Shown here: positions 1-11,301 of the stretch, in pieces
Numbering within the stretch: the stretch's first letter is position 1
Layout: each line of letters begins with the position of its first letter
The notes under the pieces: generated by a model
What the model was told of the DNA's origin: nothing
The model's input: the letters and a program-made list of their open reading frames with translations, nothing else
The model's database searches: none
Program-made: the position numbers and the translations under genes
Assembly: GCA_001986395.2 (NCBI GenBank)
Contig: MQVO02000021.1
Span: 372,001 to 436,000, forward strand
Direction: 5' to 3'
DNA from: Irpex lacteus
Lineage: Eukaryota; Basidiomycota; Agaricomycetes; Polyporales; Irpicaceae
DNA length: 64,000 nucleotides

Positions 1-305
1 GGTAGAGAGAGATGTCGTTTGATTACGTCGCGGGGCCAACCACGGATGTGCAATCTATCACCGAGGAGTGTACTTAGAACCTAGGATGTGTAGAGCACTT
101 AGATGAGACCTAAGAGCGGTTGCCCACGAGAATATCCCCTTGATTCAATGATTACGACCACGACCACCGATTGATGATAATCCTAGCATAATAGTCGAGG
201 CAAGCGTCGTGTAGTCATGCATTAGTACCAGAGCGACCAACGCACAAAGAGAACCCGATGCTGATAAGAGAGGAACAGAAGTGGGAAAGCAAGACCACAG
301 ACTTC

Positions 306-2822
306 TTATTTGTCTGTAAATAGCTCAGATACTTGTTGCAAGTCTTTGTCTCCTCCGCCGGATAGACACTAGGAGCGCTGAATCAATGCGACCAGTGATC
401 ATAATGGCACGGCGTACTCACGACTACGACGTTCCTTTCTTTTGGAAGGGACTTTGCAAGTTGTAAACCTTCCCAGATAGCATGCGATGCTTCGAGGGCT
501 ATAATACGTTTAGCACGAGAATGTGAAATACGGTGAAGCTTGCGCTGCATACCTGGGATGATACCTTCAAGCCGTGATAGCATCTTGAACGCACGCAATG
601 CCTGTTCATCTGTTGCTACAACATAGTCCGCTCGTTCCATGTCTTTCAACCAGGCGTGTTCAGGTCCAACCGCCGGGTAATCCAACCCTGCACAAATTGT
701 ATGTGTGTCCGCAGTATGGCCGGTAGCCGACTGCAAAACGTATGTTTTGACACCATGGAATACACCTGGCTGTCCCCTTGCCAAGGTCGCGCAATGTTTG
801 TTGCCGTCCAGTCCCTGGCCACCGGCTTCAACGCCGACCAACTTGACAGCTTTGTCGCCGATGAAATCGAAGAACGCACCGATGGCGTTACTGCCTCCGC
901 CAACACACGCCACCACAGCGTCTGGTAGTCGTCCGATCTCGTCGTGCAATTGCATCTTGATCTCCTGTCCAATAATCTTTTGGAAGTCCCTAACAATTGT
1001 TGGAAACGGATGCGGACCAATCGCGGAGCCTATAAGATAGTAGGTGCTGGCCAGGTTTGTTACCAAATCGCGCATTGCATCGTTGACGGCATCCTTGATG
1101 GTACATGAGCCGGTTTTCACAGGAGTAACCTAGAAAATAACTCAGTGGGCGGATAATGGACAGAGAAGGAGACACACTGTAGCACCCAACATGCGCATCT
1201 TCTGAACGTTAAAGGCCTGGCGTCGAATGTCCTCAGTGCCCATATACACCACACATTCCATGTCGAAGCGAGCGCATGCGGCGGCAACAGCTACACCGTG
1301 CTGACCACTGCCTGTTTCTGCGATGATACGTGTCTTGCCCATACGGCGAGCAAGGAGCAGTTGACCGATGACGTTGTTGATCTTATAAGATCCAGTATGG
1401 CAGCTATACACAACGAGGGCTTTAGCGTAGTGGAATGGCCAACTATTGTAGAGACGTACAGGTCTTCCCGCTTTAGCCAGATAGTCGCACCTCCGGTCTG
1501 TTCGGAAAGTTTATCCGCCCTATACAATTTGGACGGTCGGTTCATATATCCATAGAAGCTTCGGAACTCTTGCCAGAATCCGGGGTCATTCATAGCAGAC
1601 TTGTGCACCTGCTCGAGCTCCCCAAGGCAGTGCATCAAGCTTTCAGGAACGAATTGGCCTCCAAATTCTCCGAAACGGGAAGGAAGGACGCTGAAGTCAA
1701 GCTGAGGACGGACACAAATCCCATTTCCGGGATGTGTATGGGCGTTCAATTGTCCCTTCAGAGAGATTTCCCGGCAATAGGCTTCTACAGTTTTCGCCAA
1801 GAGCTCTTTTGAGGACTCTTTGATGATCGTTACAAGCCTGCTTCCAATAACCACGCCATCTGCGCCAGCTTCCGCAGCAACTTCAAAGTGCCGACGCGTA
1901 GCGATGCCGAATCCAACCGCGAGAGGAATCGTAGTATGCTGTCGTATGCTGCGAAGGATATCTGGGAGGGCAGCGTTCAATTGCCCATGGATTGAGGACC
2001 CCGTTGTTCCCATCTACAAACGAAGATGGTCATTCTTTTCATCACATAAGTGCCATAAGACTATATCACGTACCTTTGATACAATGTAGATGAACGAATC
2101 AGCAATGGAGGATAGGTATTTAACACGCTGCATAGAAGTGGATGGCGCAATAAGCGGGACATAGGAGAGCCTGTAAACCGACACGGTTAGCTTCCATTGC
2201 AGCGCATACAATACCAGCAAAGACGCACTTTACTTCAGCGCACAGCTCTCTAAGAATACTAGCCTCTTCGGGTGGTAGATCTACTATGATGAACCCGCTG
2301 GCTCCTGCGTCAGAGGCGTCTCGAATGGCCTTCTCCTCTCCATACGCAAGCACTGAGTTATAGTAGCCTGTGACCCGTATCAGAATTTCCACAACAAAAG
2401 AATGAATGACGGCAAACCCATGAATAATACTGGCGCGATCAAACCCTTGACACGAGCGTCGCGTAGAATATCAAGGCAAGTTGCATAGCTGGCTCCTTGG
2501 CTGACAGCAATCTTCGCATGGTGATCAGCTAGCAGTAACTTCTTCCTGTTTAGTACTCACCGCATTAGTTTCTTGGATGGCTGGACCGTCAGCAACGGGG
2601 TCTGAGAAGGGCACTCCGAGCTCGATTATGTCCGCACCACCTTCTTGCATTGCGAGCATGATTGAGACGGTGTCATCGGCAGTTGGATAACCTGCAGTCA
2701 CGAAAGTGACCAATGCAGGTACCCCCTGTAAAATAGATATGCTGAGGATAGAGAGGGCCGCACATCGTCACATCAATTACCTCCTTTCTCTTCCGTTCGA
2801 AGACGTCTTTCAAGGCGTCCAT
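306..2822 (-). CDS. TRP5: Bifunctional tryptophan synthase (alpha-beta fusion)
   Basis: Catalyses the last two steps of tryptophan synthesis: the N-terminal alpha domain cleaves indole-3-glycerol phosphate and the C-terminal PLP-dependent beta domain joins indole to serine. The start [14 protein letters not shown] at 2822 opens a 42-nt first exon, and an intron (2726-2780) leads to [18 protein letters not shown]. The alpha catalytic region [14 protein letters not shown] is present, followed by [12 protein letters not shown] and GFGIATRRH. The beta part starts at [12 protein letters not shown] and keeps the PLP lysine in [17 protein letters not shown] and the phosphate loop GGGSNAIG. A 54-nt intron (499-552) has no stop in frame, but splicing restores EGIIPALEASHA. 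The last intron (369-421) leads to [20 protein letters not shown] and a stop at 306-308. Some normally invariant beta positions differ (HTGSHK to HTGSYK, ETGAGQ to ETGSGQ, NLSGRG to CLSGGG). The fused alpha-beta order is the usual fungal layout. Confidence 0.93.
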
Positions 2823-3371
2823 TGTAAGTGCAGAGATCACTGGTAAGACGAAGAAGGGCGAGGTTACTGTCAAATCCATTAGTTATATATGAGAAGGCGA
2901 TATATGATTGATAGTGAACTTATCAGCTACGGTCAAGCTTCTCCTCCTTTGGCCATACAGATCATGTCCATAGACAATTTCCAAGCGGTCTGATCAAAGA
3001 GGAATATTAAGGCACAGTTTTGATCTAGCTGTGCCGTATCCCCGAGTGTCGCTGGAAGTGCGATGGCTCCATAGCAGGGTCAATACATACCGTTCAGTGG
3101 GATTGAAGAATGATTCTCCCTCCAGCCGCCGGATTGTGTGATATGGATTCATTCTCCCCGGTACTTAATTTCTTCTTCAGCGAGTCTCCAAAATAACAAT
3201 TTCAGAATGAGGCACTTGTTATTATACGTATGATGCACCCCGGCGGCCCAGTGTGAGAGGCATCTCGGATTCCGGATGGTGCGGACAGAACAGAGAAAGA
3301 GCAGATTCGGTTGGGCAATATATGGCTACATGCTGAGATTATAGAGTAAGTAACGCCGTACATCGAAGGTA
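2823..3371. other. Upstream region of tryptophan synthase, no clear gene
   Basis: This stretch should hold the 5' UTR and promoter of the minus-strand tryptophan synthase. Its open frames are short and show no recognisable motif. It may also contain 3' exons of the uncharacterised minus-strand gene at 3372-3794, because acceptor-like AG sites occur, but no reading could be followed with confidence. Confidence 0.4.
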
Positions 3372-3794
3372 TCAAGCACTTACTAGTGCTACTGTAGATA
3401 GACGTACAACTTGGGCTAACACTACAGCCCAAGTTGAACGTCGAACCTGGTGCCTGTTGTACCTGCTGTCTGATACATCTGAAGGAAGTATGAGTACAGA
3501 ACATAACGAATACACGATAGAATTAGACTTCGAATTACCTCGAGGGAACACTCCAGATCTTGACTTTAGCTCAAGGTCGTTCGAGTCTGAGTATGTTGAA
3601 GAGAACGCCTGCTGGCGCCAGTAGGGTGATGCGTAGTTACGGCATTTGCCGAAGTACACTTCTTCCTCAAATGGCAGGTATCCTAGAACGCGATCAATCA
3701 CTGGCTGAAGCTCGCTCGATAAGTATTCCTCTTCGAATAGTATTTCAATGGTGCCTGTAGTTATGTCCCGGATGCTACCCTTGCTTGATGTGTC
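3372..3794 (-). CDS. Uncharacterised protein, partial exon group
   Basis: The family is not recognised. On the minus strand an open exon runs from about 3794 to 3543. It reads through TIEILFEEEY, DRVLGYLPFEEEVYFG and KCRNYASPYWRQQAF and ends at a GTAATT donor. The next 60 nt form an intron ending TTCAG that happens to be open. It is followed by DVSDSRYNRHQ and a short hydrophobic stretch AVVLAQVVRL before a GTAAGT donor. The amino-acid composition looks coding, but no start codon or final exon was found, so this is an internal part of a gene or a relic. It lies upstream of tryptophan synthase on the same strand. A membrane anchor at the end is possible but weak. Confidence 0.35.
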   Translation of the reverse strand, partial: DTSSKGSIRDITTGTIEILFEEEYLSSELQPVIDRVLGYLPFEEEVYFGKCRNYASPYWRQQAFSSTYSDSNDLELKSRSGVFPRGNSKSNSIVYSLCSVLILPSDVSDSRYNRHQVRRSTWAVVLAQVVRLSTVALVSA

Positions 3795-5253
3795 TGTTTA
3801 AATACCAATTTAACTTCGGTAACACCTAATTACAACAAGGCGAGAGGGCACGCGCGAGACAGGTGGCGAACATTTTGGATGCATAGTCGAGATTCCACGC
3901 ACTCGCAGCATTCGAACCTAGCAACCCGTTCAAATTCTAATCTCACAGTTGCATATCTCACACCTGCCATGAATGAATACAATAGCGTGAAAAGCTAGCT
4001 ACGCAGTTCGAATGTACCTCTTACCGGCCTATCACTATCCCTACTTCGTCACCATGATCACTTTCCGCCCGAATTACTCACCTTCTATCATCCACTTATC
4101 ACTAGTTCTAGTAGCACCACACACGAAGCATCATATCGTTTACCAACACCCTCTTTCGACTGCTCCAATCTAATTCAGATCCCACAATGAATAAACGAAG
4201 CACAGAACAGCCACTCCCAGGCTTATAGGTTATCACCCTAACAACCTCTTATGAACTTCGAAGTCCCTCCGCCTCGCACCATTTCAAACAAACAATACAA
4301 TACCCACCGCACAGTAACTGAAACACAGTGGGAAAGAGGTACTCACAAGCACGAGGAATACACAATGCAGTAGCCGGTACTAGTAGTATACTCGACCGCA
4401 GACTCGGAGCTTTTTATGTGGGTTGAGGGTTACGACGCCGAACAACAGCGGTAAAAGCTACACCTTGAATAAGAGTAAGATCGCTAAACTGGCTACAGTA
4501 GTAGTATACGTAGGAAAGCGGGGTTGGAGATGGGGTTGGGGGTTGGGAGGACGAATTAGCGGAGTGGAAGGGGAGAAGGGAGATGTGGTTAAATAGAAGC
4601 AAAACGCACACACCACGAATTGAAACGTGCGAACATCGGAAGTGCGTGAAGTGAAGTGAAGTGCATGAAGGCGTGGCGGCACATGTGGTGAAGTCAGAGA
4701 AGCACACACCCGAGTAGTGCAAGACGAAGCGGGGAGTAAGCAAGAGACCGTCTGAGAACGTGAAAAACAATCAGGATCAAACAACAGAGGCATGATGAAC
4801 GTCAAGAAACCGTGAGGTGAACGAGGTGAGCAAGTGATGCCACGGAGGTCGTGACGGAGACGCTGATGGGAACACATCACTGCAGTCTGACATGAACATG
4901 AGGAAAGCCAACGTGCACTGTGCGCCATCATCAGGATATCAGGAGATGCCACGGTTGGTGAAAGGATAGGAGGATAGATGAAAAAAGGTCCGTAGGTGGT
5001 GAGCAGAGTAACGGTGTAGGGTGGCAGGGCTAGGAAGGTAGTGACGATCAAGGGGGTAAGAGGGCAGGTAGGAAAGCGAGGAACTAGTATGGCAGAGACA
5101 GCATACTCGATGCTAATGCGAAGGATAAATACGCAGCAATTACTACAACACATCACCATCAATTAGCAATCGGTATTCCCATCGAACAGCGAACAAGATC
5201 ACCAACTCACCTGAAAGCATAACCAGCAAAAACACAACTGTTGGTACATTTTA
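3795..5253. other. Intergenic region, no gene recognised
   Basis: The 3.8-4.4 kb part contains no convincing frame. From about 4.4 to 5.2 kb the plus strand is purine-rich, so long minus-strand frames rich in Ser, Thr, Pro and Leu appear. They carry no motif, hydrophobic core or splice-linked continuation and look like composition artefacts. The part next to 5254 is downstream sequence of the membrane-protein gene. Confidence 0.5.
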
Positions 5254-6312
5254 TCAATCCGTTTGCGGCGGCGGCGGGTCAGGAATGAGATAATGCATCG
5301 CCTTATTCCCAAAGCTCGACTTGTGATTGAGCACCGGGACCTCATACCCCGCAGCGACCAAGTCCTCCCTAGACTTCGTAGCATGCAGATTGACATGCGA
5401 GCTCTCCGCGCTGCTTCCATATCCCGTCCTCGGTTCATCATGATCGTTGGAATGCCTTGCATTACCATCAAGAGGCGAAGTCGGGGGATACGTCGGCGAA
5501 CTGGGATTGGAGAACGGCACGTCGTCGTATTTGGGTACAGCTTTCCTCGTGGCCCGTCTAGACGACCTGTTCCCGACGCGCGTCATCGATTCGGACCTAG
5601 CCAGCCCAATCATCGAGTTAGGGCGGCTAGAGGACTGTTCGCGCGCGGGGACATGAGGCATCGGAGGGTACTGCGTCCAGGAAGTAGGAGCCGCATCGCC
5701 GTGGAGAGCAGCCAGCGCAGCTGCGCGACTCTGGTTCTCCCTGCCGTCGGGGAAAGCGGCCATCGACGGAGGTGCGGGGGCGTAGTTGTAATCCAGAGGC
5801 ATCGCGGGAATCTCTTCGTCGCTTTCCTTGTGCCCGTGAAGAGTAGACGGGGTACGTGTTCGGTCGTATTCGTAACCCAGTGAGGGTCGATCGTGTCCTA
5901 TGCTGGAAGAGCTGTCGTGTTTCCCAATTCTGGAAGCGTAAGAGCCGGAGCGCTTGTTCTTGTAAACGTCGTCCCCGACAAGGGTGTCTGTGCCGTTGAA
6001 GCCATCTGCGGATACCTTGGGGAGGTCCCCGACGGCTTCTGATCCACGTCTCTTGCGAGGTGGGTAGGGGGTCGCCCTTCGCTTGTGGCGATAGTAGAGG
6101 AACGCACCGATGAGCAGTGAGAGAAGCGCCACGCCCCCGATTACACCTCCTGCAATCGCTCCGGCATGTGAATGCGACGATGTAGATGCTTGAGATACTC
6201 CTTCTGTAGGAAAGTCAGTGAAGGTGGGGTCACTGCCTGCGAGAGAAGGTGCGAGAGGTAATATGCTGAGAGGTAGATGTATTTGCGAGCTTGTTGGTGA
6301 AGGGTCGGCCAT
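5254..6312 (-). CDS. Single-pass membrane protein with acidic/Ser-rich cytosolic tail
   Basis: An uninterrupted 352-residue frame starts at an ATG (6310-6312). Residues 1-50 are rich in Ser, Thr and Pro (SSQIHLPLSILPLAP). A Gly-rich transmembrane helix follows at about 51-75 (GAIAGGVIGGVALLSLLIGA), with the positive stop-transfer segment YYRHKRRATPYPPRKRR directly after it. The remaining roughly 260 residues are hydrophilic and probably disordered, ending in PDPPPPQTD. The layout (short Ser/Thr ectodomain, GxxxG-containing helix, basic juxtamembrane, long disordered tail) resembles fungal Mid2/WSC/SKG6-like surface proteins, but there is no cysteine-rich WSC domain and no signal peptide at this start. 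An upstream 5' exon supplying a signal peptide cannot be excluded. Function unknown. Confidence 0.75.
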   Translation of the reverse strand: MADPSPTSSQIHLPLSILPLAPSLAGSDPTFTDFPTEGVSQASTSSHSHAGAIAGGVIGGVALLSLLIGAFLYYRHKRRATPYPPRKRRGSEAVGDLPKVSADGFNGTDTLVGDDVYKNKRSGSYASRIGKHDSSSSIGHDRPSLGYEYDRTRTPSTLHGHKESDEEIPAMPLDYNYAPAPPSMAAFPDGRENQSRAAALAALHGDAAPTSWTQYPPMPHVPAREQSSSRPNSMIGLARSESMTRVGNRSSRRATRKAVPKYDDVPFSNPSSPTYPPTSPLDGNARHSNDHDEPRTGYGSSAESSHVNLHATKSREDLVAAGYEVPVLNHKSSFGNKAMHYLIPDPPPPQTD

Positions 6313-7193
6313 GATTGCACTTCTTCAGAGGCGTAGGAAATGAGCGACAGCGCAGTCGTCGATGATATAAGACAGGTCTTGCCGCGCTAGGGGGATAACG
6401 GAGGTATGGGGGGAAGAGGCCGTGTCGCAGAGCGTTCGGGGCACGATGACTGAACGCAATAAGTAAGGTTTCGGACATGGGGACCTGGGTGATGAGAATT
6501 GGAGCGGTACGTACCAGGCTCCTCGACAGCTGACTCGTTCTACTCCGGCTCAAAGACACTAAGCAGAACCGCGGCAGACGTCGACGACGAGGGTGGGGAG
6601 GACAGAGACGATGGAGATGGAGGTGAGGGAACAAGTTCCTCTGAAGAGAGTGGTCGGCGGTCGCACGGGAACAGTGCCCCTGGACGAATTGGGTGGTATG
6701 GCGCCTAAAAGAACGAGAAGCAGATGTAAAAATCCCACCGCAAGCTTGAGCTTACTGCTGTTGTTGTTCTCTGCAGACTGTGGGAGGCAGCAACGAGCAG
6801 CAAGGAGAGGGTATCAAAAGTGCCCGGGCGTTGAGCGTCGGGATGTCCCGACAATCCAAAACTTCGTTCATCTCGGTTCTGGAGCAAGCGTCGACGTCGG
6901 GCGGGACCTGGCCATTCATCTCAACATGTCGACAGCACCCACCCCGCAAAAATCTCGACTTTATTTTCTTATCGCCTCGATTACTCATGCTGCATTGACA
7001 GTCTTGTGTCTATCCTTACAAGTCTGTATGCATAATCTAAGCGAGCCTCGAGCCTCCCTACACACGTGGTGGAGTCATCCACTCTGATAAAAACTCATCT
7101 CCCCACATTGCTCGTATGGGCTCTCTCTTCTCTCTACTGCAGTGCTCACTTGTAACGGAGAGTACTCCAGTATCAGCACGGTAACGACTAGCC
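6313..7193. other. Divergent intergenic region
   Basis: This lies between the minus-strand membrane protein and the plus-strand permease, so it should hold both promoters. Open frames in both directions are short, and no start codon joins them to either gene. A minus-strand Ser/Pro-rich stretch at about 6.5-6.7 kb could be an unspliced 5' exon of the membrane protein, but no phase-consistent splice was found. Confidence 0.4.
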
Positions 7194-9473
7194 ATGTCTG
7201 TGATTAATTCTGACGATAGGATCTCCGATGTCGAACTTGCTAAAGATGCAAGCTCGCTAAGCCTCCCTCAAGATAACCAGAAGTCCCTCACGCGCTTTCA
7301 ACGAATTACAGACTTCCTGAAGAGATATGGTATCGAAACTAATGGGTAAGCCGCACATCCCAGTAACTCAAATTACAGACAACCCTAACTAACAGATATC
7401 CCTGGTATGTAGGATTGACCCAGTGCCAGAGGAAGCACGCACAGACACCAGACTATTCCAGATGTTCTTCGTCTGGTTCTCTGCCAACATGAACGTCCTC
7501 GGGTTCGCTCCTTTCCCCTTTTCTTCATGATGATCATCAAGTTCCTCTAACGCATCTGTCCACCTGACATGCACCATGGCATCGTATTTCTGAATCCAGT
7601 ATGGGCACCGGCGCCGCAGGCCCCGCCTTCTTCAGTCTCGGGGTCAAACAGTCCCTCATCATCATCACCATCGTCGATATCATGTGAGCACACTCTTCTA
7701 TCTCTTCCTCTATATAGCTGGCGTTATCTCTGTGCTATTCCAACCTAACCGGAATTATTGACGAATGCAGATCATGTGCCCTACCAGCATACTTGTGCGT
7801 CCTCCAATTCTCCTTAGCTGAAAATGCACCCTCGTATTCAAGTCCATCTCTACGTCCATGATAATATAGCGCCGTGTTCGGACCTAAACTGGGGATGCGC
7901 TCGATGGTACAAGCTCGCTACTCTTGGGGGTACTGTATCACACTCACTTCCTCACACAAGAGCTTATTGAACTGATGATGTATAATCTGGGAATTCAACA
8001 CGAATAGATACTTCGGCTCGATCATCCCGAGTGCCCTGAACGTCTTCTCCATGCAAGGCTTCCTCATCCTGAACTGTATCATCGGTGGCCAGACGCTGGC
8101 GAGTGTGTCTGGCCATTTGGACGATACGTTGGGTATTGTGATCATTGGTGTTATATCGTTAATTGTAAGCGTCACATCCGCTAAACTAGTGAGTCCTGTG
8201 TACCGAGAGTAACTCATGTTGCGTTCTACGTAGATCACCTTCTGCGGGTACAACATCATACACAAGTCAGTCTCCACACATGCAACAAACACACACTCTC
8301 CACAATGCTGACCTAAGTATCCTCCCATCACCAATATCACAGATACGAATCAATAGCCTGGATCCCCAACGTAATAACCTTCATAATCATGTTCGGCATC
8401 GGCGGGAAACACCTCCTCAACGCCCCCGCCCCCGCGCCCGTAACAGCAGCCAACGTCATCACCTTCGCCACCACCACCGCCTCCAGCGTCATCAGCTGGT
8501 GCTCCATGACACCAGACTATGGGGTGTACCACGATGCGAAGGCATCGGGGAAAAGGATTTTCGTGTATACGTATTTGGGGTTCTTTGTGGCTAGTGTACG
8601 TGTCTCCCCCCTGTCTTCCTCCTCCTCTAATTTACTAAACCGCTCGTCCACCGCTAACCTACCTTTGCATAGATAACCATCCACTACATCGGTGCAATCT
8701 TCGCCGCCTCCGCCCCCTACACACCCACCTGGTCCACCGGCTTCGACAACGGCAACTCCATCGGCGGGCTCATCGAAGCCGTTCTCTCTCCCTTGGGCGG
8801 GTTCGGAAAGTTCTTGACGGTGCTGCTGGCGCTGACGATCCCGAGTGCGTGTGCGCCGACGATGTATACGTTTGGGAGTAGTGCGATGACTGTGGCTCCG
8901 TGGTTTGCGAGGGTGCCGAGGTATGTTTATGTGTTGGTGTCGGAGGCTATGTGAGTGGATTGTTTCTGTTTATTTGTTTGGGAGGGGACGGTGAGAAGTG
9001 AGCTAACGTGCTTCGTGGGATTGCTGTAGTCTTATACCCGTGGCGATCATCGGTGCAAAACATTTCTACGACACATTCGTAGACGTCCTCAGTGCGTATG
9101 CCCTCCCCTCCTATCACCCTCTCCTAATCCTCACCTTCTTCTCTCCCTTCCAGGCATAATCGGCTACTGGTCCGCCATCTCCGCCACCATAATCCTCACC
9201 GAACATCTCCTCTTCCGCCGAAACGCCTACACCTCCAGCGCATATAACCTCGCCGCCTTCAACCGCCCTTCTCTGCTGCCACCCGGGATAGCAGCGGTCC
9301 TGGCGTTCTGCTGCGCGGTGGGGATTGTCGTGCCGTGTATGAGCCAGGTGTGGTATACGGGTCCGATTGCCCTGAAGGGGACAGGCGATATTGGTATTTT
9401 GGTGGGGAGCGTGGTGGCGGGGGTTGTTTATGTGGGGGCGAGGGCGGTGGAGAGAGGGGTGTTTGGGAGGTGA
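7194..9473 (+). CDS. NCS1 family purine-cytosine permease-like transporter (complete copy)
   Basis: A plasma-membrane proton symporter of the NCS1 family (yeast Fcy2-like), probably for cytosine or purines; the substrate is inferred from the family. The start ATG (7194) gives MSVINSDDRISDVE and a hydrophilic N-terminus ending RFQRITDFLKRYGIETNG. The first splice gives GIDPVPEEARTDTR and then FFVWFSANMNVL, a typical NCS1 entry to helix 1. Later exons read YFGSIIPSALNVFSMQGFLI, NCIIGGQTLASVSGHLDDTLG, an Ala/Thr-rich helix with APVTAANVITFATTTASSVI and SWCSMTPDYGVYHD, then AYTPTWSTGFDNGNSIGG and IPSACAPTMYTFGSSAMTVA. The stop is at 9471-9473 after RAVERGVFGR. The gene from 7857 onward is duplicated at 14058-15756, where the copy is broken. 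It is convergent with a truncated derlin. Confidence 0.88.
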
Positions 9474-10550
9474 GGGGTGGGGGTGGTGGGTGTATGTATA
9501 AATAAATGAGCGTCAAATGGGTTTATGTTTATTGCGCTTTCGCAGCGTTGTGGCTTGAAGATACCAGAACTTGCAAGATGCGTGTATCAAATAGTCTTTT
9601 ATAAAGCATCCAAAACCCGATAGCGAAACATACACCATACTATCATCCACCAACCAATTGCGAATCCTCCACCTTTCAACTGGACCCCAACGCCCGTCCA
9701 CTCCCCCACCGATGCCCACTCGTACTCCCCGTCGCCCTCTCCGCCCTCTCCCTAGGCGGCACAACATGCACACCACTCCCGCCCACACCCCCACTAGCAC
9801 TCCCTCCACCCGTCGGCACACCCACAATCTCCCTCACCCACCTCGGCGCCTTCGCCCACTCCCACAGTGCCCGCGTGTCGTACACTCCCCACCACCACGC
9901 GTGACCGGCGATGGCGCCGGTGACGCTGACGGCTGCGGCCTGCGGACCACCGATGATGAGGTCGATGAAGATGATGATGTAGGGGTAGTAGATGACTGGG
10001 AGGGTGAGGATGCCGTAGAAGGAGGTTTGGGTGCCTCGGAGGGAGAGGCGGGAGTGTAGGTAGATGAGGCAGACGAGGAGGGGGCGGGTGAATGTGTAGG
10101 ATTTGAGGGGGAGGTTCAGGGCCTGTATGTGGAGTTAGTGAATAGATGAGAGGAAGAGAAAGAGGAAAGGGAGGGGACGTACGTGGATGAAGGCATTGGC
10201 GAAGAAGAGCTGCCATGCGTAGTCGGGGGAGCGGGCTAGGAAGTGGTTGGTCTCGACTGCGTTCGAGTTTTGGCTGTGTAATGGGTGAGTACTTGTACGC
10301 GTATGACTTGAATATAAGTGTGCGTACTAGAGCATGATAAAGTCAAAGAGAAATTGCATTCCTCCGCCTATACAATATGAGTCAATCAGTCTACTATGGG
10401 ATGGAGCACAGTACTTAATCACGTACCCCCGTAGAAGAAAGCAGTATAGACTCTCCATATCTAGTTCATCATAAAGTCATGATCAGCATATGCCACAGAA
10501 ATAGAAATCCTCGTTGGTACTCACCTCAAACGTCTTGAATGCTAGTCCCT
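7857..10550. repeat. Segmental duplication unit, copy 1
   Basis: About 2.7 kb running from inside an intron-flanked exon of the permease (GATAATATAGCGCCGTGTTC) to the end of the derlin exon-1 remnant. It matches 14058-16828 in order and orientation, introns included. In copy 1 the permease is complete because its 5' part lies outside the unit, while the derlin is truncated. Confidence 0.88.
9676..10550 (-). pseudogene. Derlin, 5'-truncated copy
   Basis: This is a duplicate of the derlin at 15964-16956. The minus strand retains LAFKTFEV, then the exons for IWRVYTAFFYGG, MQFLFDFIML and the NSNAVETNHFLARSPDYAWQ region. The long last exon has LKSYTFTRPLLVCLIYLHSR, GTQTSFYGILTLPVIYYPY, the GHAWWWGVYDTR signature and a Gly/Ser-rich tail, with a stop at 9676-9678. 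Upstream of about 10550 homology stops, so the start codon and first transmembrane segment (IPPVTRFLCGSSLG in the full copy) are missing. The remaining exons are largely intact, so the truncation is probably the direct result of the tandem duplication. A shortened product from a downstream ATG is conceivable but would lack the first membrane helix. Confidence 0.82.
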
Positions 10551-11301
10551 TACAGCGCTTCCGGTATATAATGTCGCGCCTGCTTACACCTCGAGCAAAA
10601 CCCAATCAGCCGTCCGTGAACATCCGTCGAAAAAAAAAGTTCTGAGTATTCCTATTCAGCGTCAAAGTGACCCTCGAAAAATGTTCAATTAATTAAACTT
10701 TAAATTCATTAAATGGACATTGTGCGACAGGCGAATAAGAAAACTCGTTGAGCTTCGATAGAAGATCGAACGATGCACTGCAGGACACGCACCCGGTTGG
10801 ATGAAGTGGGAGATCCACTGCGAAATTAGTCGGGAGGCCATGCATACGGAGTGGGCAACCCACTGATTTCAACCCACTGGTAAACCACTGATAGCACTCA
10901 TTTTTTGGGTTGTGACAAGTGGATTTCCCACTTCTTAATATTGCGTTTCTGGCTGTTTCGCATCGTTTACGAGCCTTTCGACACGAGTTATAAAAGGTGG
11001 AAAATCCACTGATCCCAAGCGGATTTAAGACATGGACATAAAAAATACGGCTCTGCGGCAGCCGTCGAAATTAGGAGGAAGCGGGATTCGAACCTGCGCA
11101 GAGTAACATACATGACACTTACGGCGGCACTACAACTGAACTTCGAGAGCATTATAGTTATAGAAATATTACATAATATATATCATTCTTTTCACGTACT
11201 TAGAATAATTTAGCTACCGAAAATCAGCGGAATATCCAGGCTCCTATCCAACCTCCCTGGCGTCGTCAGTCTCAGACGTCGGGTTATGCTTATCAGGCGT
11301 A
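10551..11301. other. Spacer sequence between the duplicated units, left part
   Basis: There is no coding frame. An AT-rich stretch near 10.68-10.72 kb is followed by about 200 bp (10.83-11.02 kb) that repeats short words such as CCCACTGA, AACCCACT and their complements in both orientations. This looks like a degenerate foldback or SINE-like repeat. A tRNA-like remnant lies at about 11070-11145. Confidence 0.4.
11070..11145 (-). other. tRNA-like remnant (possible SINE head)
   Basis: On the minus strand a D-arm-like TTCAGTTGTAGTGC is followed, at tRNA spacing, by a T-arm-like GCAGGTTCGAATCCCGC (one mismatch in the 5-bp stem) and then TTCCTCC in the position of the 3' acceptor strand. No matching 5' acceptor strand is present, and the anticodon arm pairs over only about four bases. 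It is therefore not a functional tRNA; a decayed tRNA or tRNA-derived SINE fits better. Confidence 0.35.

Noticed and set aside
705..1040. Plus-strand frames of 90-111 residues within tryptophan synthase
   Set aside because: They are antisense shadows of a strongly conserved coding exon.
383..1120. Reading the tryptophan synthase 3' part as one 245-residue exon
   Set aside because: The extra segment [18 protein letters not shown] interrupts a conserved motif and is bounded by GT...AG. The frame's own end is also inside an intron, as the conserved C-terminus continues at 306-368.
4414..5162. Two overlapping minus-strand frames of 118 and 234 residues
   Set aside because: Composition (Ser, Thr, Pro, Leu, Phe) follows from the purine-rich plus strand. 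There is no domain, no signal or membrane pattern consistent with a family, and no splice-linked partner.
9513..10216. Several long frames on both strands (Arg/Pro/His-rich) over the truncated derlin, and their counterparts at 15813-16497
   Set aside because: They are alternative frames of the derlin exons. The derlin frame alone has the conserved motifs.
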